The notes below the pieces were generated by a model. The model was given only the letters and a program-made list of their open reading frames with translations. It was not told the DNA's origin and searched no databases. The position numbers were made by a program, and so were the translations under genes. Positions 43,348 through 51,524 of a stretch of DNA of 64,000 nt are shown in pieces; within the stretch, counting starts at the first letter, position 1, and each line of letters starts with the position of its first letter. The stretch covers positions 1,302,001 through 1,366,000 of the forward strand of contig NZ_CP147838.1 in assembly GCF_037338445.1 (NCBI RefSeq). The letters are read 5' to 3'. The stretch is from Salinibaculum sp. SYNS191. GTDB taxonomy: Archaea; Halobacteriota; Halobacteria; Halobacteriales; Haloarculaceae.

Positions 43348-43731
43348 CTACTCCGAGCCGGGTCGGATACCGTCGCTGAAGATGCGAGCGTGTCGCTCGC
43401 GGCTGATGCGGTCGGCGAGGTCCTCGTGGTCGTGAATCTGGCGGATGATGGAGGCGTGCAGGTTCCGCCAGGACATCGCGTAGATGGGCGACTGGCCCCA
43501 GGCGCGCAGTTCGACGACGAAGTCGTCGTACGCTTCCCACCGCTCCTCGAAGTGCTCTATCACGTCCACGATTGCACTCACCACCTCGTCGTCCTCCTCC
43601 GCGTTGATGACGGCGTTTATGTCCCGCTCCCAGCCGGCGACCGCCTTCTCCATGTCCTTCGTCGTCTCGCTGCTGTCTGCCGGTAGTGAGTCGACGATTC
43701 CCTTCGGGATGGTCAGTTCGATGTCGTCCAC
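43348..43731 (-). CDS. Hypothetical helical protein
   Basis: A 127-residue, strongly acidic and helical protein (T-K-D-M-E-K-A-V-A-G-W-E-R, V-I-E-H-F-E-E-R-W-E-A-Y, S-I-I-R-Q-I-H-D-H-E-D-L). No motif of a named family is visible. It is the first gene of the minus-strand trio that faces away from the MoaD-like gene at 43869. A stress or polymer-related role cannot be claimed from sequence. Confidence 0.6.
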   Translation of the reverse strand: MDDIELTIPKGIVDSLPADSSETTKDMEKAVAGWERDINAVINAEEDDEVVSAIVDVIEHFEERWEAYDDFVVELRAWGQSPIYAMSWRNLHASIIRQIHDHEDLADRISRERHARIFSDGIRPGSE

Positions 43732-43868
43732 ACTCGTTCTGTGCGGTCTCGGCTAATAAAGATAATCACGTGATACGGGCGCTGACGCGCCTCGCCACGC
43801 CCGCCACGACCCGTCGAGCGAACATGTTCCCGTGAACCGTTTAGTCCAGTCCCGCCCTACAGGTGCCT

Positions 43869-44336
43869 ATGGCGAACCAGCAGCAACGACAGGCAGGTCC
43901 CGGGAGCGGCCGTCGCGTGGACGACACACAAGCGCAGTCGGACCGCGACGCCGAGGTGGAAGCCGGCGGGCCGGAGACGACAGTCGAGGTCAGGTGTACG
44001 GGCCACGTCCGGACAGCAATCGGCGAGCACCGCATCGAGTACACGTTCGAGGGCGACACCCTCCGGGAGTTCCTCGACGCGTTCTTCGAGGAGTACGACG
44101 TCCGCGACATGCTCATCGCGGAGACGGAGGCCGAGGCGACCACGCGAGGGTGGGCACCGAAACTGGAGGAGTTACCCGGCAAGAACTACGCGAAGAACCC
44201 CGAAGGGGAACAGACCCGTCGGTACGCCCGCGTCATAGTAAACGGGACGTTCAACGAACACCTCGACGGGCTCGACACCGAGGTCAGCGACGGCGACCGC
44301 GTCGCGCTCGTCTACCCGTTCATGTACTGCTGTTGA
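43869..44336 (+). CDS. MoaD/ThiS-family protein ending in Cys-Cys
   Basis: The 155-residue protein has an N-terminal disordered region of about 40 residues rich in Gln, Gly and Asp, then a beta-grasp domain: T-V-E-V-R-C-T-G-H-V-R, L-R-E-F-L-D-A-F-F-E-E-Y-D-V and D-R-V-A-L-V-Y-P-F-M-Y-C-C at the end. MoaD, ThiS and SAMPs end in Gly-Gly, which is adenylylated and thiocarboxylated. Here the tail is Cys-Cys, so normal E1 activation looks impossible. It lies 250 bp from a canonical MoaD in the opposite orientation and may be a decoy, regulator or metal-binding derivative. ATG 43869 chosen over GTG 43863. Confidence 0.75.
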   Translation: MANQQQRQAGPGSGRRVDDTQAQSDRDAEVEAGGPETTVEVRCTGHVRTAIGEHRIEYTFEGDTLREFLDAFFEEYDVRDMLIAETEAEATTRGWAPKLEELPGKNYAKNPEGEQTRRYARVIVNGTFNEHLDGLDTEVSDGDRVALVYPFMYCC

Positions 44337-44369
44337 GCCCGCCCTCCGCCCGGAGCGGCCTGCGACAGG

Positions 44370-44645
44370 TCACCCGCCAGCGACCGGCGGGAAGACGCTG
44401 ACCGTTTCACCGCCGCTGAGTTCCGTCTCCATGCCCTCGATGTGGGCGATGTCCTTGCCGTCGCGCATGATGGTCAGGTACTCCCGGAGGGACCCGTCGT
44501 CCTCGAACAGTTCCATGTCCGGATACTCCTCGGAGAGCGCACGGAGGACGTCGCCGACTGTGGAGACGTCGTCGTACTCCCGGTGGAGGGTCTTCTGTCC
44601 CACCACCTCCCGAAAGTTGGCGAAGAATCGCATCGTGATTTCCAT
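44370..44645 (-). CDS. MoaD-type ubiquitin-like small modifier protein (SAMP3-like)
   Basis: The 91-residue beta-grasp protein starts M-R-F-F-A-N-F-R-E-V-V-G-Q-K and ends V-F-P-P-V-A-G-G, with the diglycine required for activation by UbaA. The N-terminal segment is close to Haloferax SAMP3, which joins proteins covalently and is also implicated with MoaE. It could act as the sulfur carrier for molybdopterin synthase with the MobB-MoaE protein at 51525. ATG at 44645 is chosen; earlier in-frame codons to 44873 are not protein-like. It converges with the Cys-Cys MoaD-like gene. Confidence 0.85.
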   Translation of the reverse strand: MEITMRFFANFREVVGQKTLHREYDDVSTVGDVLRALSEEYPDMELFEDDGSLREYLTIMRDGKDIAHIEGMETELSGGETVSVFPPVAGG

Positions 44646-44982
44646 GGCGGGACGAACGCGCTCTACCTGTATAAAACCACCATTGCCGACCCGGAAGCCG
44701 CTATCGGGCCACACGAGTACCCGCTTCCGACGCGGGCGTGTGGACTCGACGGGGAACTCGGATGGTCGATTATTACATTGTAATGCCCCACCGATAGGGG
44801 ACGCGGAGCACCGTCCGTCCGCGCAGTTCTGTCTGATAGACATATCCAGGGTCGAACGCCGTCGCGTTCCCACGTACTGGCAGTCGAGGAGATTGTACTG
44901 TATGAACGTACATCTCGACGCAATGTTTTAGAATACCGAAATTATTAATCGGCTGTGGTGAGATAGGGTCGGACAGGAACGC
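44646..44982. other. Divergent intergenic region between the SAMP-like and RdfA-like genes
   Basis: No gene is supported. It contains an A/T-rich 13-bp palindrome at 44772-44784, and an A/T-rich stretch near 44930-44955 that could be the promoter for the RdfA-like gene at 44983. Confidence 0.5.
44772..44784. promoter_or_regulatory. 13-bp palindrome attacattgtaat
   Basis: A perfect odd-centred palindrome in the divergent intergenic space between the SAMP-like and RdfA-like genes. A nearly identical element in the reverse orientation lies at 48276-48287 upstream of the Lrp-like regulator (matching 11 of 12 positions). It is a candidate regulator-binding site. Confidence 0.35.
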
Positions 44983-45642
44983 ATGGATTGTTGTAAAGTG
45001 GGGCTCGTCGTCGAGAAGCGCGACGTCACCGTCAACGCGGACGAAAACATCCACGACTACCTCGTCGCGCGGTGGCTCGGCATCGGCGAGTATCCCGCGA
45101 AAGGGGTGCGAAAGCTCGCCGACTGGTTCAACCAGAAACTGCTCCGTGACGTCTACACCGAGAACGGACGGAGCGTGACAGACGTCCGAATCAGCAGCGA
45201 ATACGAGGCCCTGACCGGGGACGACGCGGTCGAGAAAGGTGAGGTCATCGACGACCTCGCGTCGGACGGCATCGACGGCGAGGCCCTGCTCGGCGACTTC
45301 GTGTCCCGGAGCACGATGCGCCGCCACCTGACGGACTGCCTGGGCGCGTCGAAAGACGCCGCGACGTCGACGGACGGGAACACCGACTGGGAGCTGGAGC
45401 AGATAGAGCGCAGCAGGGACCACCTGGAACGCAAGGTGAGCGAGTCCGTGCAGTCGCTCGCCAACAAGGGGGAGCTACCGGACGGTGCCGACGCCGGTAT
45501 CGACGTCTCGATATTCCTCACCTGTCCCGAGTGCTCGACGCAGGTCCGCCTCCGGACCGCACTCGACCGGCAGTTCATCTGCCAGACGCACCGCGATTCG
45601 TCGGCGGTGACCGACTCCACGATACTCAACTCCACGAACTGA
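44983..45642 (+). CDS. rdfA: RdfA-like (rod-determining factor) protein
   Basis: The 219-residue protein has an N-terminal C-C-K-V-G-L-V-V-E-K, R-W-L-G-I-G-E-Y-P-A-K-G-V-R-K-L-A-D-W-F-N-Q-K-L-L, helical middle, and C-terminal F-L-T-C-P-E-C-S-T-Q-V near residue 190, a zinc-like Cys pair. This order matches the haloarchaeal RdfA family, which sets rod cell shape in Haloferax volcanii. As I recall, HVO_2174 lies near the SAMP3 gene and an SMC-like gene there; here a SAMP3-like gene is adjacent and an SMC-like gene lies 3.2 kb away. Symbol by family. Confidence 0.7.
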   Translation: MDCCKVGLVVEKRDVTVNADENIHDYLVARWLGIGEYPAKGVRKLADWFNQKLLRDVYTENGRSVTDVRISSEYEALTGDDAVEKGEVIDDLASDGIDGEALLGDFVSRSTMRRHLTDCLGASKDAATSTDGNTDWELEQIERSRDHLERKVSESVQSLANKGELPDGADAGIDVSIFLTCPECSTQVRLRTALDRQFICQTHRDSSAVTDSTILNSTN

Positions 45643-45723
45643 CCGCGCCGGCCCGGGCCGCTCCCGACACTGATGGGCAGGTGCCGTCGAGTTCTGAACG
45701 GGTCACCGCCGACCCTGGACGCG

Positions 45724-47265
45724 TCACAACTGCTCGTCGTGGTCGTCGAGTTCGAGGGTCATCGTCTTGGTCTGCGTGTACTCGTCGAGCGTCTCGGCGG
45801 CGACCTCCCGGCCGATTCCCGATTCCTTGGTGCCACCGAAGGGCTGTCCGGCGGGGAACCGGTTGTAGGTGTTCACCCAGACGTTGCCCACGTCGAGGTC
45901 GTCCGCCGTCCGGTAGGCCCGGTCGATGTCGTCGGTGATGACGCCGGCAGCCAGGCCGTAGCTGACGTCGTTGACGCACTCGACCAGGCGGTCGTAGTCG
46001 CTCCACGAGAACACGACCTCGACCGGTCCGAAGATCTCCTCCTGGACCGCCTGCGCGTCGTGGTCGGTCTCCGAGACCACGGTCGGGGCCACGTAACAGC
46101 CCTGTCGCAGCGGCTCCTCGTCGGGTTCGTAGCCGCCGGTGAGAATCTCGACGTCGTCCTCGCGCAGCGAGCCGAGGTACTGCATCGTCTTGTTGGCCTG
46201 CGAGGGCGTGATCTGTGGTCCGAGGTCCGTCTCCTCCAGGAGCGGGTCACCGATTTCGAGGGCCTCGACCGCCTCGATGAATGCAGGCATGAACTCGTCT
46301 TCGATGTCCTCGTGGACGAACAGGCGCGTGCCGGCGGAACAGCACTCCCCGTTGTTGAAGAACATCGCTCGGGTCGTGACGTCGACCGCCTTCCCGACGT
46401 CGACGTCGGGATAGACGACGACCGGGCTCTTCCCGCCCAGTTCGAGCGTGACGTCGGTGATGTTCACCGCCGCCCGCTTCATCACCCCTTTGCCGACCTC
46501 CGTCGAGCCCGTGAACGCGATTTTCCGGATGTCCTCGTGCGTCACCAGCGGTGACCCGGCCTCTGGACCGCTGCCGGTGACGACGTTGACGACGCCCGAG
46601 GGGATGACGTCCTCGACCTCGCGCATGAGTTCGAGAACCGACAGCGGGGTCTCCTCCGCCGGCTTCAACACGACGGTGTTGCCGGCTGCCAGCGCGGGGG
46701 CGAGTTTCCAGGCGGTCATCAACATCGGGAAGTTCCACGGGATGATCTGCCCGACGACGCCGTAGGGCTCTTTCGTGGTCTGGATTCGTCGATTGCCCTG
46801 CGACCGAATGTTCGACCCATCATGGAACCGACACGCCCCTGCGAAGTATCGGAAATGGTCAACGAAGAGGTCGATGTCGGTACGCGACTCGGTGATCGGC
46901 TTCCCGTTGTCTAGTGTGTCGAGAATCGCATACTTCTCGTGGTTCGCTTCGACGCGGTCGGCGATCGTGTTGAGTATCCGCTGTCTCTCGGCGGCCGAAG
47001 ACTCGGCCCAGCGGTTCCGATAGGCGTCCCAGGCCGCTTCGACGGCCCTGTCGACGTCCGTCTCGGCTCCAGCCTGGATTTCTGCGAGTACGTCGCCCGT
47101 CGTCGGGTCGTGCGTCTTGAACGTCTGGCGGCTCGCACACTCCCGCCACTCGCCGTCGATGAAGAGTCGTCGCTTTCGCGTGGAGATGTGCTGCGAGGCT
47201 GCCCTGAGGTGCCGCCGCTTGATGCTGTCTGACCCGCCACTCGCATGAGGGTCGTCGAGAGACAT
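45724..47265 (-). CDS. Aldehyde dehydrogenase (NAD(P)-dependent, ALDH superfamily)
   Basis: The 513-residue ALDH starts at ATG 47265; a TTG at 47277 is open but less likely given the TATA box 25-35 bp upstream. It has I-I-P-W-N-F-P-M near residue 175, F-T-G-S-T-E-V-G near 251, catalytic Glu275 in L-E-L-G-G-K-S-P and Cys309 in N-N-G-E-C-C-S-A-G. It oxidises aldehydes to acids with NAD(P)+. Combined with the tungsten AOR 3.5 kb away, the cell has two biochemically different aldehyde oxidisers in one locus. The Lrp-like gene behind it may regulate it. Confidence 0.92.
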   Translation of the reverse strand: MSLDDPHASGGSDSIKRRHLRAASQHISTRKRRLFIDGEWRECASRQTFKTHDPTTGDVLAEIQAGAETDVDRAVEAAWDAYRNRWAESSAAERQRILNTIADRVEANHEKYAILDTLDNGKPITESRTDIDLFVDHFRYFAGACRFHDGSNIRSQGNRRIQTTKEPYGVVGQIIPWNFPMLMTAWKLAPALAAGNTVVLKPAEETPLSVLELMREVEDVIPSGVVNVVTGSGPEAGSPLVTHEDIRKIAFTGSTEVGKGVMKRAAVNITDVTLELGGKSPVVVYPDVDVGKAVDVTTRAMFFNNGECCSAGTRLFVHEDIEDEFMPAFIEAVEALEIGDPLLEETDLGPQITPSQANKTMQYLGSLREDDVEILTGGYEPDEEPLRQGCYVAPTVVSETDHDAQAVQEEIFGPVEVVFSWSDYDRLVECVNDVSYGLAAGVITDDIDRAYRTADDLDVGNVWVNTYNRFPAGQPFGGTKESGIGREVAAETLDEYTQTKTMTLELDDHDEQL

Positions 47266-47285
47266 GAAGTGTGGCAAGATTTCAG

Positions 47286-47302
47286 ATATAAGTATATATA
47301 GT
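47286..47302 (-). promoter_or_regulatory. TATA box for the aldehyde dehydrogenase
   Basis: A long A/T run on the minus strand reading tatatatactta-like lies 25-35 bp upstream of the ALDH ATG. It is the clearest TATA element of the neighbourhood and supports the start at 47265. Confidence 0.6.
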
Positions 47303-47632
47303 TATGGCTGAGTTTCGGGAACGACGACAGGTACGTGCGGGTCGGACGGACCCGTTCGGAGGCGACAGAGTGCGAGCAGTCGTCCCGCCATAGTCTCACG
47401 GTAGTGGCCGAAACCGACCGGAAAGATGGACTCGACCGTACGTTTCTATAATTTGATATGAAGTGAGCCCGCTCCGTCGAGACGCCCCGTCGACCAATAC
47501 AGGACGAACAGAGAAGTGATACTGACAGAGAAAAGTTACTTGATTCGTTTGCAGAGAAAAGTGTCAGATATTAATACATCAGGCGGAAAGGGAGGGAGCC
47601 TCCCGGTCGGCGGTAACGACGGCGTCCCCGCC
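47303..47632. other. Intergenic region upstream of the aldehyde dehydrogenase
   Basis: No gene is supported. Apart from the TATA box and moderately A/T-rich stretches, nothing distinctive is seen. The Lrp-like gene ends at its far side. Confidence 0.5.
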
Positions 47633-48187
47633 TCAGAGGTTCGATTCGAGGAACTGCTCGCCCTCGTCGTGTTCCTGGAGCACGTCGTCGAAGATGGCCG
47701 CGTCGATGTCGAACTTGTGGACGCTCGGGAGAGAGGTCTTGTCGAACTCGGCGATGATGTCGCCGTGCTTCTGGAAGAACTCGAGTTTCCACTCCTCGCT
47801 GTCCTCGTCGGTCCGGAACTGCGTGATGAACTGCCACTGGTGGTAATCCTCGGCGGTGAAGAACAGGATGACGTGCGGGTCACGGACGAGGTCGGCGTGA
47901 CAGTCCTCCCACCGCTCCTCGAAGCTCGGATAGTGAAAGGAGACACGAAAGAGGTGGTACTCGAACAGTCGCATGGCGGGTGCCGCGAACAGGCGAAAGA
48001 GCCCCTCGGATTTGAGTTCCCGGAGGATTTCGTTCACCCGATTGTGCGACAGCGAGATGTCGTACTCCTCGTCCAGCGTCTCCTGCAGTTCCCGTACGGA
48101 GGCCGTCGGGTACTTGATCCGCGCTTTCAGAATCGCGATATCGCGCGGGGAGAACCCGATGTCGTCCGCGTCGTTGGTGTCCGTCAT
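47633..48187 (-). CDS. Lrp/AsnC-like winged helix-turn-helix transcriptional regulator
   Basis: The 184-residue protein has an N-terminal winged helix: R-D-I-A-I-L-K-A-R-I-K-Y-P-T-A-S-V-R-E-L, L-S-H-N-R-V-N-E-I-L-R-E-L with E-G-L-F. It is followed by a C-terminal domain carrying aromatic residues, Y-H-Q-W-Q-F-I-T-Q-F. The N-terminal part resembles haloarchaeal Lrp-like proteins, while the second domain differs from the classic RAM domain, so the effector is unknown. It precedes the ALDH gene on the same strand (367-bp gap), making it a candidate regulator of aldehyde metabolism. Confidence 0.75.
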   Translation of the reverse strand: MTDTNDADDIGFSPRDIAILKARIKYPTASVRELQETLDEEYDISLSHNRVNEILRELKSEGLFRLFAAPAMRLFEYHLFRVSFHYPSFEERWEDCHADLVRDPHVILFFTAEDYHQWQFITQFRTDEDSEEWKLEFFQKHGDIIAEFDKTSLPSVHKFDIDAAIFDDVLQEHDEGEQFLESNL

Positions 48188-48369
48188 GTCACAGTGGTCG
48201 TGTTACCGGTTGTCAGGGCTACAGTACAACCTTTCTGACACTCCCTATAAATCTATCTATATCCTCAAAAACGGTGTACAATGTAATCCAAAACGGGGGT
48301 GAACGGTGGGTTTATATGTACGAGTTGTCGACTTTTCAGTGTCGTGACTAATAGGGGACTGATACAATC

Positions 48370-48786
48370 ATGGAAGATGGAAAATACGGGGAGCCCGCGC
48401 CGATAGACTCATATTTGCGGTATGAGCTCTCCGGCGTGGACATCACGGAGAGCGCCTCGACGGAGCCGGTTTGTAAGCGATGTGATGACTTGGGGGAGTC
48501 GGACGAGAAGCTACGCATGGAGGCGGGCGAGACTGCCCTCGCCTGCGCCAACTGGGAGGCGCTGTCCGGCTGGGAGCTGTTCGGCGTGTACCACGAGGAC
48601 CACAGCGTGTCGGGCATCACGGATTCGGACCCGCCCAGACCCACCGCAGTCCTGCGGGGGACGATAGAGCGGACCGGATACGGGACGAACGGGAAGGCGA
48701 CGGACACCTACACGCTCGTCGACCTCACAGTCGTGGAGTTCAGCTTCCCGCACGCCCTCGGACAGTGGCGGTCCTTCGAGCAGTGA
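48370..48786 (+). CDS. Hypothetical protein with a CxxC motif
   Basis: The 138-residue protein has L-R-Y-E-L-S-G-V-D, P-V-C-K-R-C-D-D-L-G near residue 35, W-E-A-L-S-G-W-E-L-F-G-V-Y, and a beta-rich C-terminus (Y-T-L-V-D-L-T-V-V-E-F-S). I do not recognise a named family. ATG 48370 follows an A/T-rich region containing an ataggggac element that also occurs before 56263. It is divergent from the Lrp-like gene and converges with the SMC-like gene. Confidence 0.6.
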   Translation: MEDGKYGEPAPIDSYLRYELSGVDITESASTEPVCKRCDDLGESDEKLRMEAGETALACANWEALSGWELFGVYHEDHSVSGITDSDPPRPTAVLRGTIERTGYGTNGKATDTYTLVDLTVVEFSFPHALGQWRSFEQ

Positions 48787-48841
48787 CCGGGTCGGCCACT
48801 CCGCTGTGCCCCGCGGGACGCGCGAGCGCCGACGCGGTCGG

Positions 48842-50671
48842 TCAGGGAGCCGAGCGCTGCCGGTCCGAGACGACGTCCCAGCGGTTCGGGTCGAGGACGT
48901 GCCCCTCGAACTCGTCGATTTCCGGATAGGCGGTCGTCACGAGAATCTCCGGTCGCTCCCGGACGTACTCCACTATCGCGTGGAAGTTCTCGTTCGAGAG
49001 GGCAGTCAACCCGTCCAGAAGCATCACCGGAACCCGGTCGGCGACGTCGAACGTCTCGTAGCCGGCGAGTGCCGTCACGATGCCGAGAATCTCGACCTCC
49101 CCCTGGCTCAGCGCGTCGAGGGTCGTCTCGCGCCCGTCGCGGGCGACGACGAGGTCGAAATCCGTGATGTCGCCCTCGGCGTCCGTCTTCGGCGTCAGCC
49201 TGGCGAACTCGAACCCGGGTTCCAGGGTCGCGACGATGTCCCGTATCGTCTCCTCGAATCGCTCCGCGAGTTCCCGTTTCTTGTCGTGTCGGCGGGTCCG
49301 CAGCGACTCCAGTTCCGCGGTCAGGGCGTCCCGCTCGTCCTGCAACTGCGTCCGGCGCTCGGCCTCTGTCTCCAGTTCGTCGAGTTCGGCACGCCTGTCC
49401 GCGAGTTCGTTCTGTGTGTACTTGATGTCGCTCTCCAGGTCGGTCACCTGCGCGCTCGTCTCCTCGACGTTCGCACGGAGCCGTTCGACGTCCTCGGTCA
49501 CCGCGTCGAGGCGCTCTCTGAGGTCGGCCAGCCGTGACCGGTTCTCGTCGAGGGTGACCTGCAGTTCGCTGACCTCGGCTTCGAGGTCCTGTTTCCGTCG
49601 CCGCTGCGTTCGAATCTCGTCACGGCGGTCCCGAATCTCGCTAATCTCGTCCTGGAGGGCCGACTTCTGGCTGCGGAGGGCCGTCCGCCTCTCGTCTATG
49701 GCCGACAGCCGGTCGGCAATCGCGGATTCGGTGGTCGCCTGGCCACAGAGCCAGCAGTCCAGTTCGTCGCCGGCCAGCGTCCGGTCCAGCTCCGTCACGA
49801 GGTCGACCCGCTCCTCGTCGAGCACCCGCTTGTTCACCCGGTAGAGGTCACCGAGCAGGTTGATACTCGCTTCAAGTTCCGTTATTTCTGCGCGCTTCGC
49901 GTCGATATCCGTCGACAGGTCCGGCTCCGCCGGGACCGTGAGGGCAGCCAGTTCCTCCCGCCGCTCCCGGAGTCGGTCCTCCTGGCGGTCTATCTTGTTC
50001 TCGAGCGTGCTGATGCGGTGTTGCAACTGCTCTTTCTCGGCCCGCTTGCTGCTGAGTTCCTCCTGGTCCGGGCGTTCCCCGGCCGCGTCGGTCTCGTCGG
50101 TCACGGCGTCGCGCTCGGCGCGCAACTGGGCGAGTTCCTCCTCCAGTTCGGCTATCTCGGCTTCGACCGCCCTGCGGCGGTCGGCGGCGTCCTCCGCACG
50201 TTCCAGTTCCGTCTCGACCGAGCGCCGCTCCCGCTTCAGCTGTGCAATCTGCTCGTCGATGTTCTCGACAGCCAGCGGCTCGGTCAGCAGCGCCGCCAGG
50301 TCGCCCCCGCTCCGGACGGCCTCGCGGACGGGGTTTTGCTCCCCCAGAAACGCGAACAGCCGCGCACAGAGCCGGTCCTGGTCGTCGGTGAGATACGTGT
50401 CGCCGTGGCGGGTGACCGTCTCGCCGCGGCGCACCAGTTCCGTCTCGTACGTCTGCGCCTCCGTTTCGAGTCCCACGGCACCATCGGACGCGCCGTCCGT
50501 GAGGGGGTGGTCCGCGCCGTCGTCGCCCGTCGTTCCCATGACGACCTGCAGTGCGGCCACGAAGCTCGATTTCCCCTGCCAGTTCTCCGCCCGGACGACG
50601 TTGATACCGGGATACAGGTCCGCGTCACCGGAGCGGATACCCGCAATATTCCGGATATCGAGCTGCCACAT
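48842..50671 (-). CDS. Archaea-specific SMC-related protein (ASRP) with Rad50-like zinc hook
   Basis: The 609-residue ATPase starts at ATG 50671 with M-W-Q-L-D-I-R-N-I-A-G-I, an N-terminal head with an atypical Walker A (W-Q-G-K-S-S near residue 33), two long coiled-coil arms rich in Glu, Arg and Leu, and a central zinc-hook C306-W-L-C309 as in Rad50. The C-terminal head contains L-S-Q-G-E-V-E-I (signature) and V-M-L-L-D-G-L (Walker B, with Gly replacing the usual Glu). Such proteins occur with RdfA in haloarchaeal cell-shape loci. It is divergent from the ModE-like gene (86-bp gap). Confidence 0.82.
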   Translation of the reverse strand: MWQLDIRNIAGIRSGDADLYPGINVVRAENWQGKSSFVAALQVVMGTTGDDGADHPLTDGASDGAVGLETEAQTYETELVRRGETVTRHGDTYLTDDQDRLCARLFAFLGEQNPVREAVRSGGDLAALLTEPLAVENIDEQIAQLKRERRSVETELERAEDAADRRRAVEAEIAELEEELAQLRAERDAVTDETDAAGERPDQEELSSKRAEKEQLQHRISTLENKIDRQEDRLRERREELAALTVPAEPDLSTDIDAKRAEITELEASINLLGDLYRVNKRVLDEERVDLVTELDRTLAGDELDCWLCGQATTESAIADRLSAIDERRTALRSQKSALQDEISEIRDRRDEIRTQRRRKQDLEAEVSELQVTLDENRSRLADLRERLDAVTEDVERLRANVEETSAQVTDLESDIKYTQNELADRRAELDELETEAERRTQLQDERDALTAELESLRTRRHDKKRELAERFEETIRDIVATLEPGFEFARLTPKTDAEGDITDFDLVVARDGRETTLDALSQGEVEILGIVTALAGYETFDVADRVPVMLLDGLTALSNENFHAIVEYVRERPEILVTTAYPEIDEFEGHVLDPNRWDVVSDRQRSAP

Positions 50672-50757
50672 CGTTTCCCACGTCAGGCGGAGGGGACATA
50701 AAGGCTCACGCCTCTGCGGCAATAAACGCTTTTAGCACGCGGCCGGCTACCTCCGGT

Positions 50758-51447
50758 ATGGACCTCCCCCCCGACTTCGACGTGTACATCGGCGGCGCGG
50801 AGGAGACGCTGGGCCAGCGGGACGTGGAGTTGCTGCGGGCCATCGACTCCTACGGCTCGATAAACCGTGCCGCGACGGAACTGGGCCGGTCGTACTCGCG
50901 CGCACAGCAGCGCATCGTGGCCCTGGAAGAGTGCTTCGGCGACCTCGTCGAGCGCAACCGGGGCGGGTCCGGCGGCGGCGGCAGCGCGCTGACCGAACGG
51001 GCGCGGTCGCTGACCGTCCGGTACGAACGGCTACAGGCGGCGGTCACCGGCGTCGCCGAGACGGAGGAGACGGTCCTGTCCGGGAAGGTCGTCGACCGGG
51101 AGGGGCGGCTGGCGACGGTCGAAACCTCGGTCGGCACGGTGAAGGCACTGGCTCCACCGGACAGCGAGAAACTGAGCCTCGCGGTGCAGGCGGACGCGGT
51201 GACACTGCAGGCTCCCGACGAGACGCCGTCGCCCGACGCGACGAGCGCCCGCAACCACCTCTCGGGGACGGTCAAGTCGCTCGAACGCGGCGAGGGCGTG
51301 AGCCACGTGACCGTCGACGTGGGGGCGGCCGTCGACCTGAGCGCCATCGTCACCGTTGCGAGCGTCGAGCGCCTCGGCCTCGAGAAGGGAGCGCCGGTGA
51401 CCGTCTCGTTCAAAGCGACCGCGACGCGGGGCGTCCCGACGACCTGA
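50758..51447 (+). CDS. modE: ModE-type transcriptional regulator (LysR-like HTH plus TOBE domains)
   Basis: The 229-residue protein has an N-terminal winged HTH (R-D-V-E-L-L-R-A-I-D-S-Y-G-S-I-N-R-A-A, S-R-A-Q-Q-R-I) like ModE, a Gly/Ser linker, and two TOBE-like oxyanion-binding repeats, L-S-G-K-V-V-D-R-E-G near residue 108 and L-S-G-T-V-K-S-L-E-R near residue 160. ModE binds molybdate or tungstate and controls transport and cofactor genes. It is the only obvious metal-sensing regulator in the cluster and is adjacent to the MobB-MoaE and UbaA genes on the opposite strand. Confidence 0.88.
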   Translation: MDLPPDFDVYIGGAEETLGQRDVELLRAIDSYGSINRAATELGRSYSRAQQRIVALEECFGDLVERNRGGSGGGGSALTERARSLTVRYERLQAAVTGVAETEETVLSGKVVDREGRLATVETSVGTVKALAPPDSEKLSLAVQADAVTLQAPDETPSPDATSARNHLSGTVKSLERGEGVSHVTVDVGAAVDLSAIVTVASVERLGLEKGAPVTVSFKATATRGVPTT

Positions 51448-51524
51448 CCGGTCGCAGTGACCTCGGCCACCTGCGACGTCGCTGGCGGACGCGACTGCGC
51501 GGACGGGGGCCGTGGAGCGGGCCC

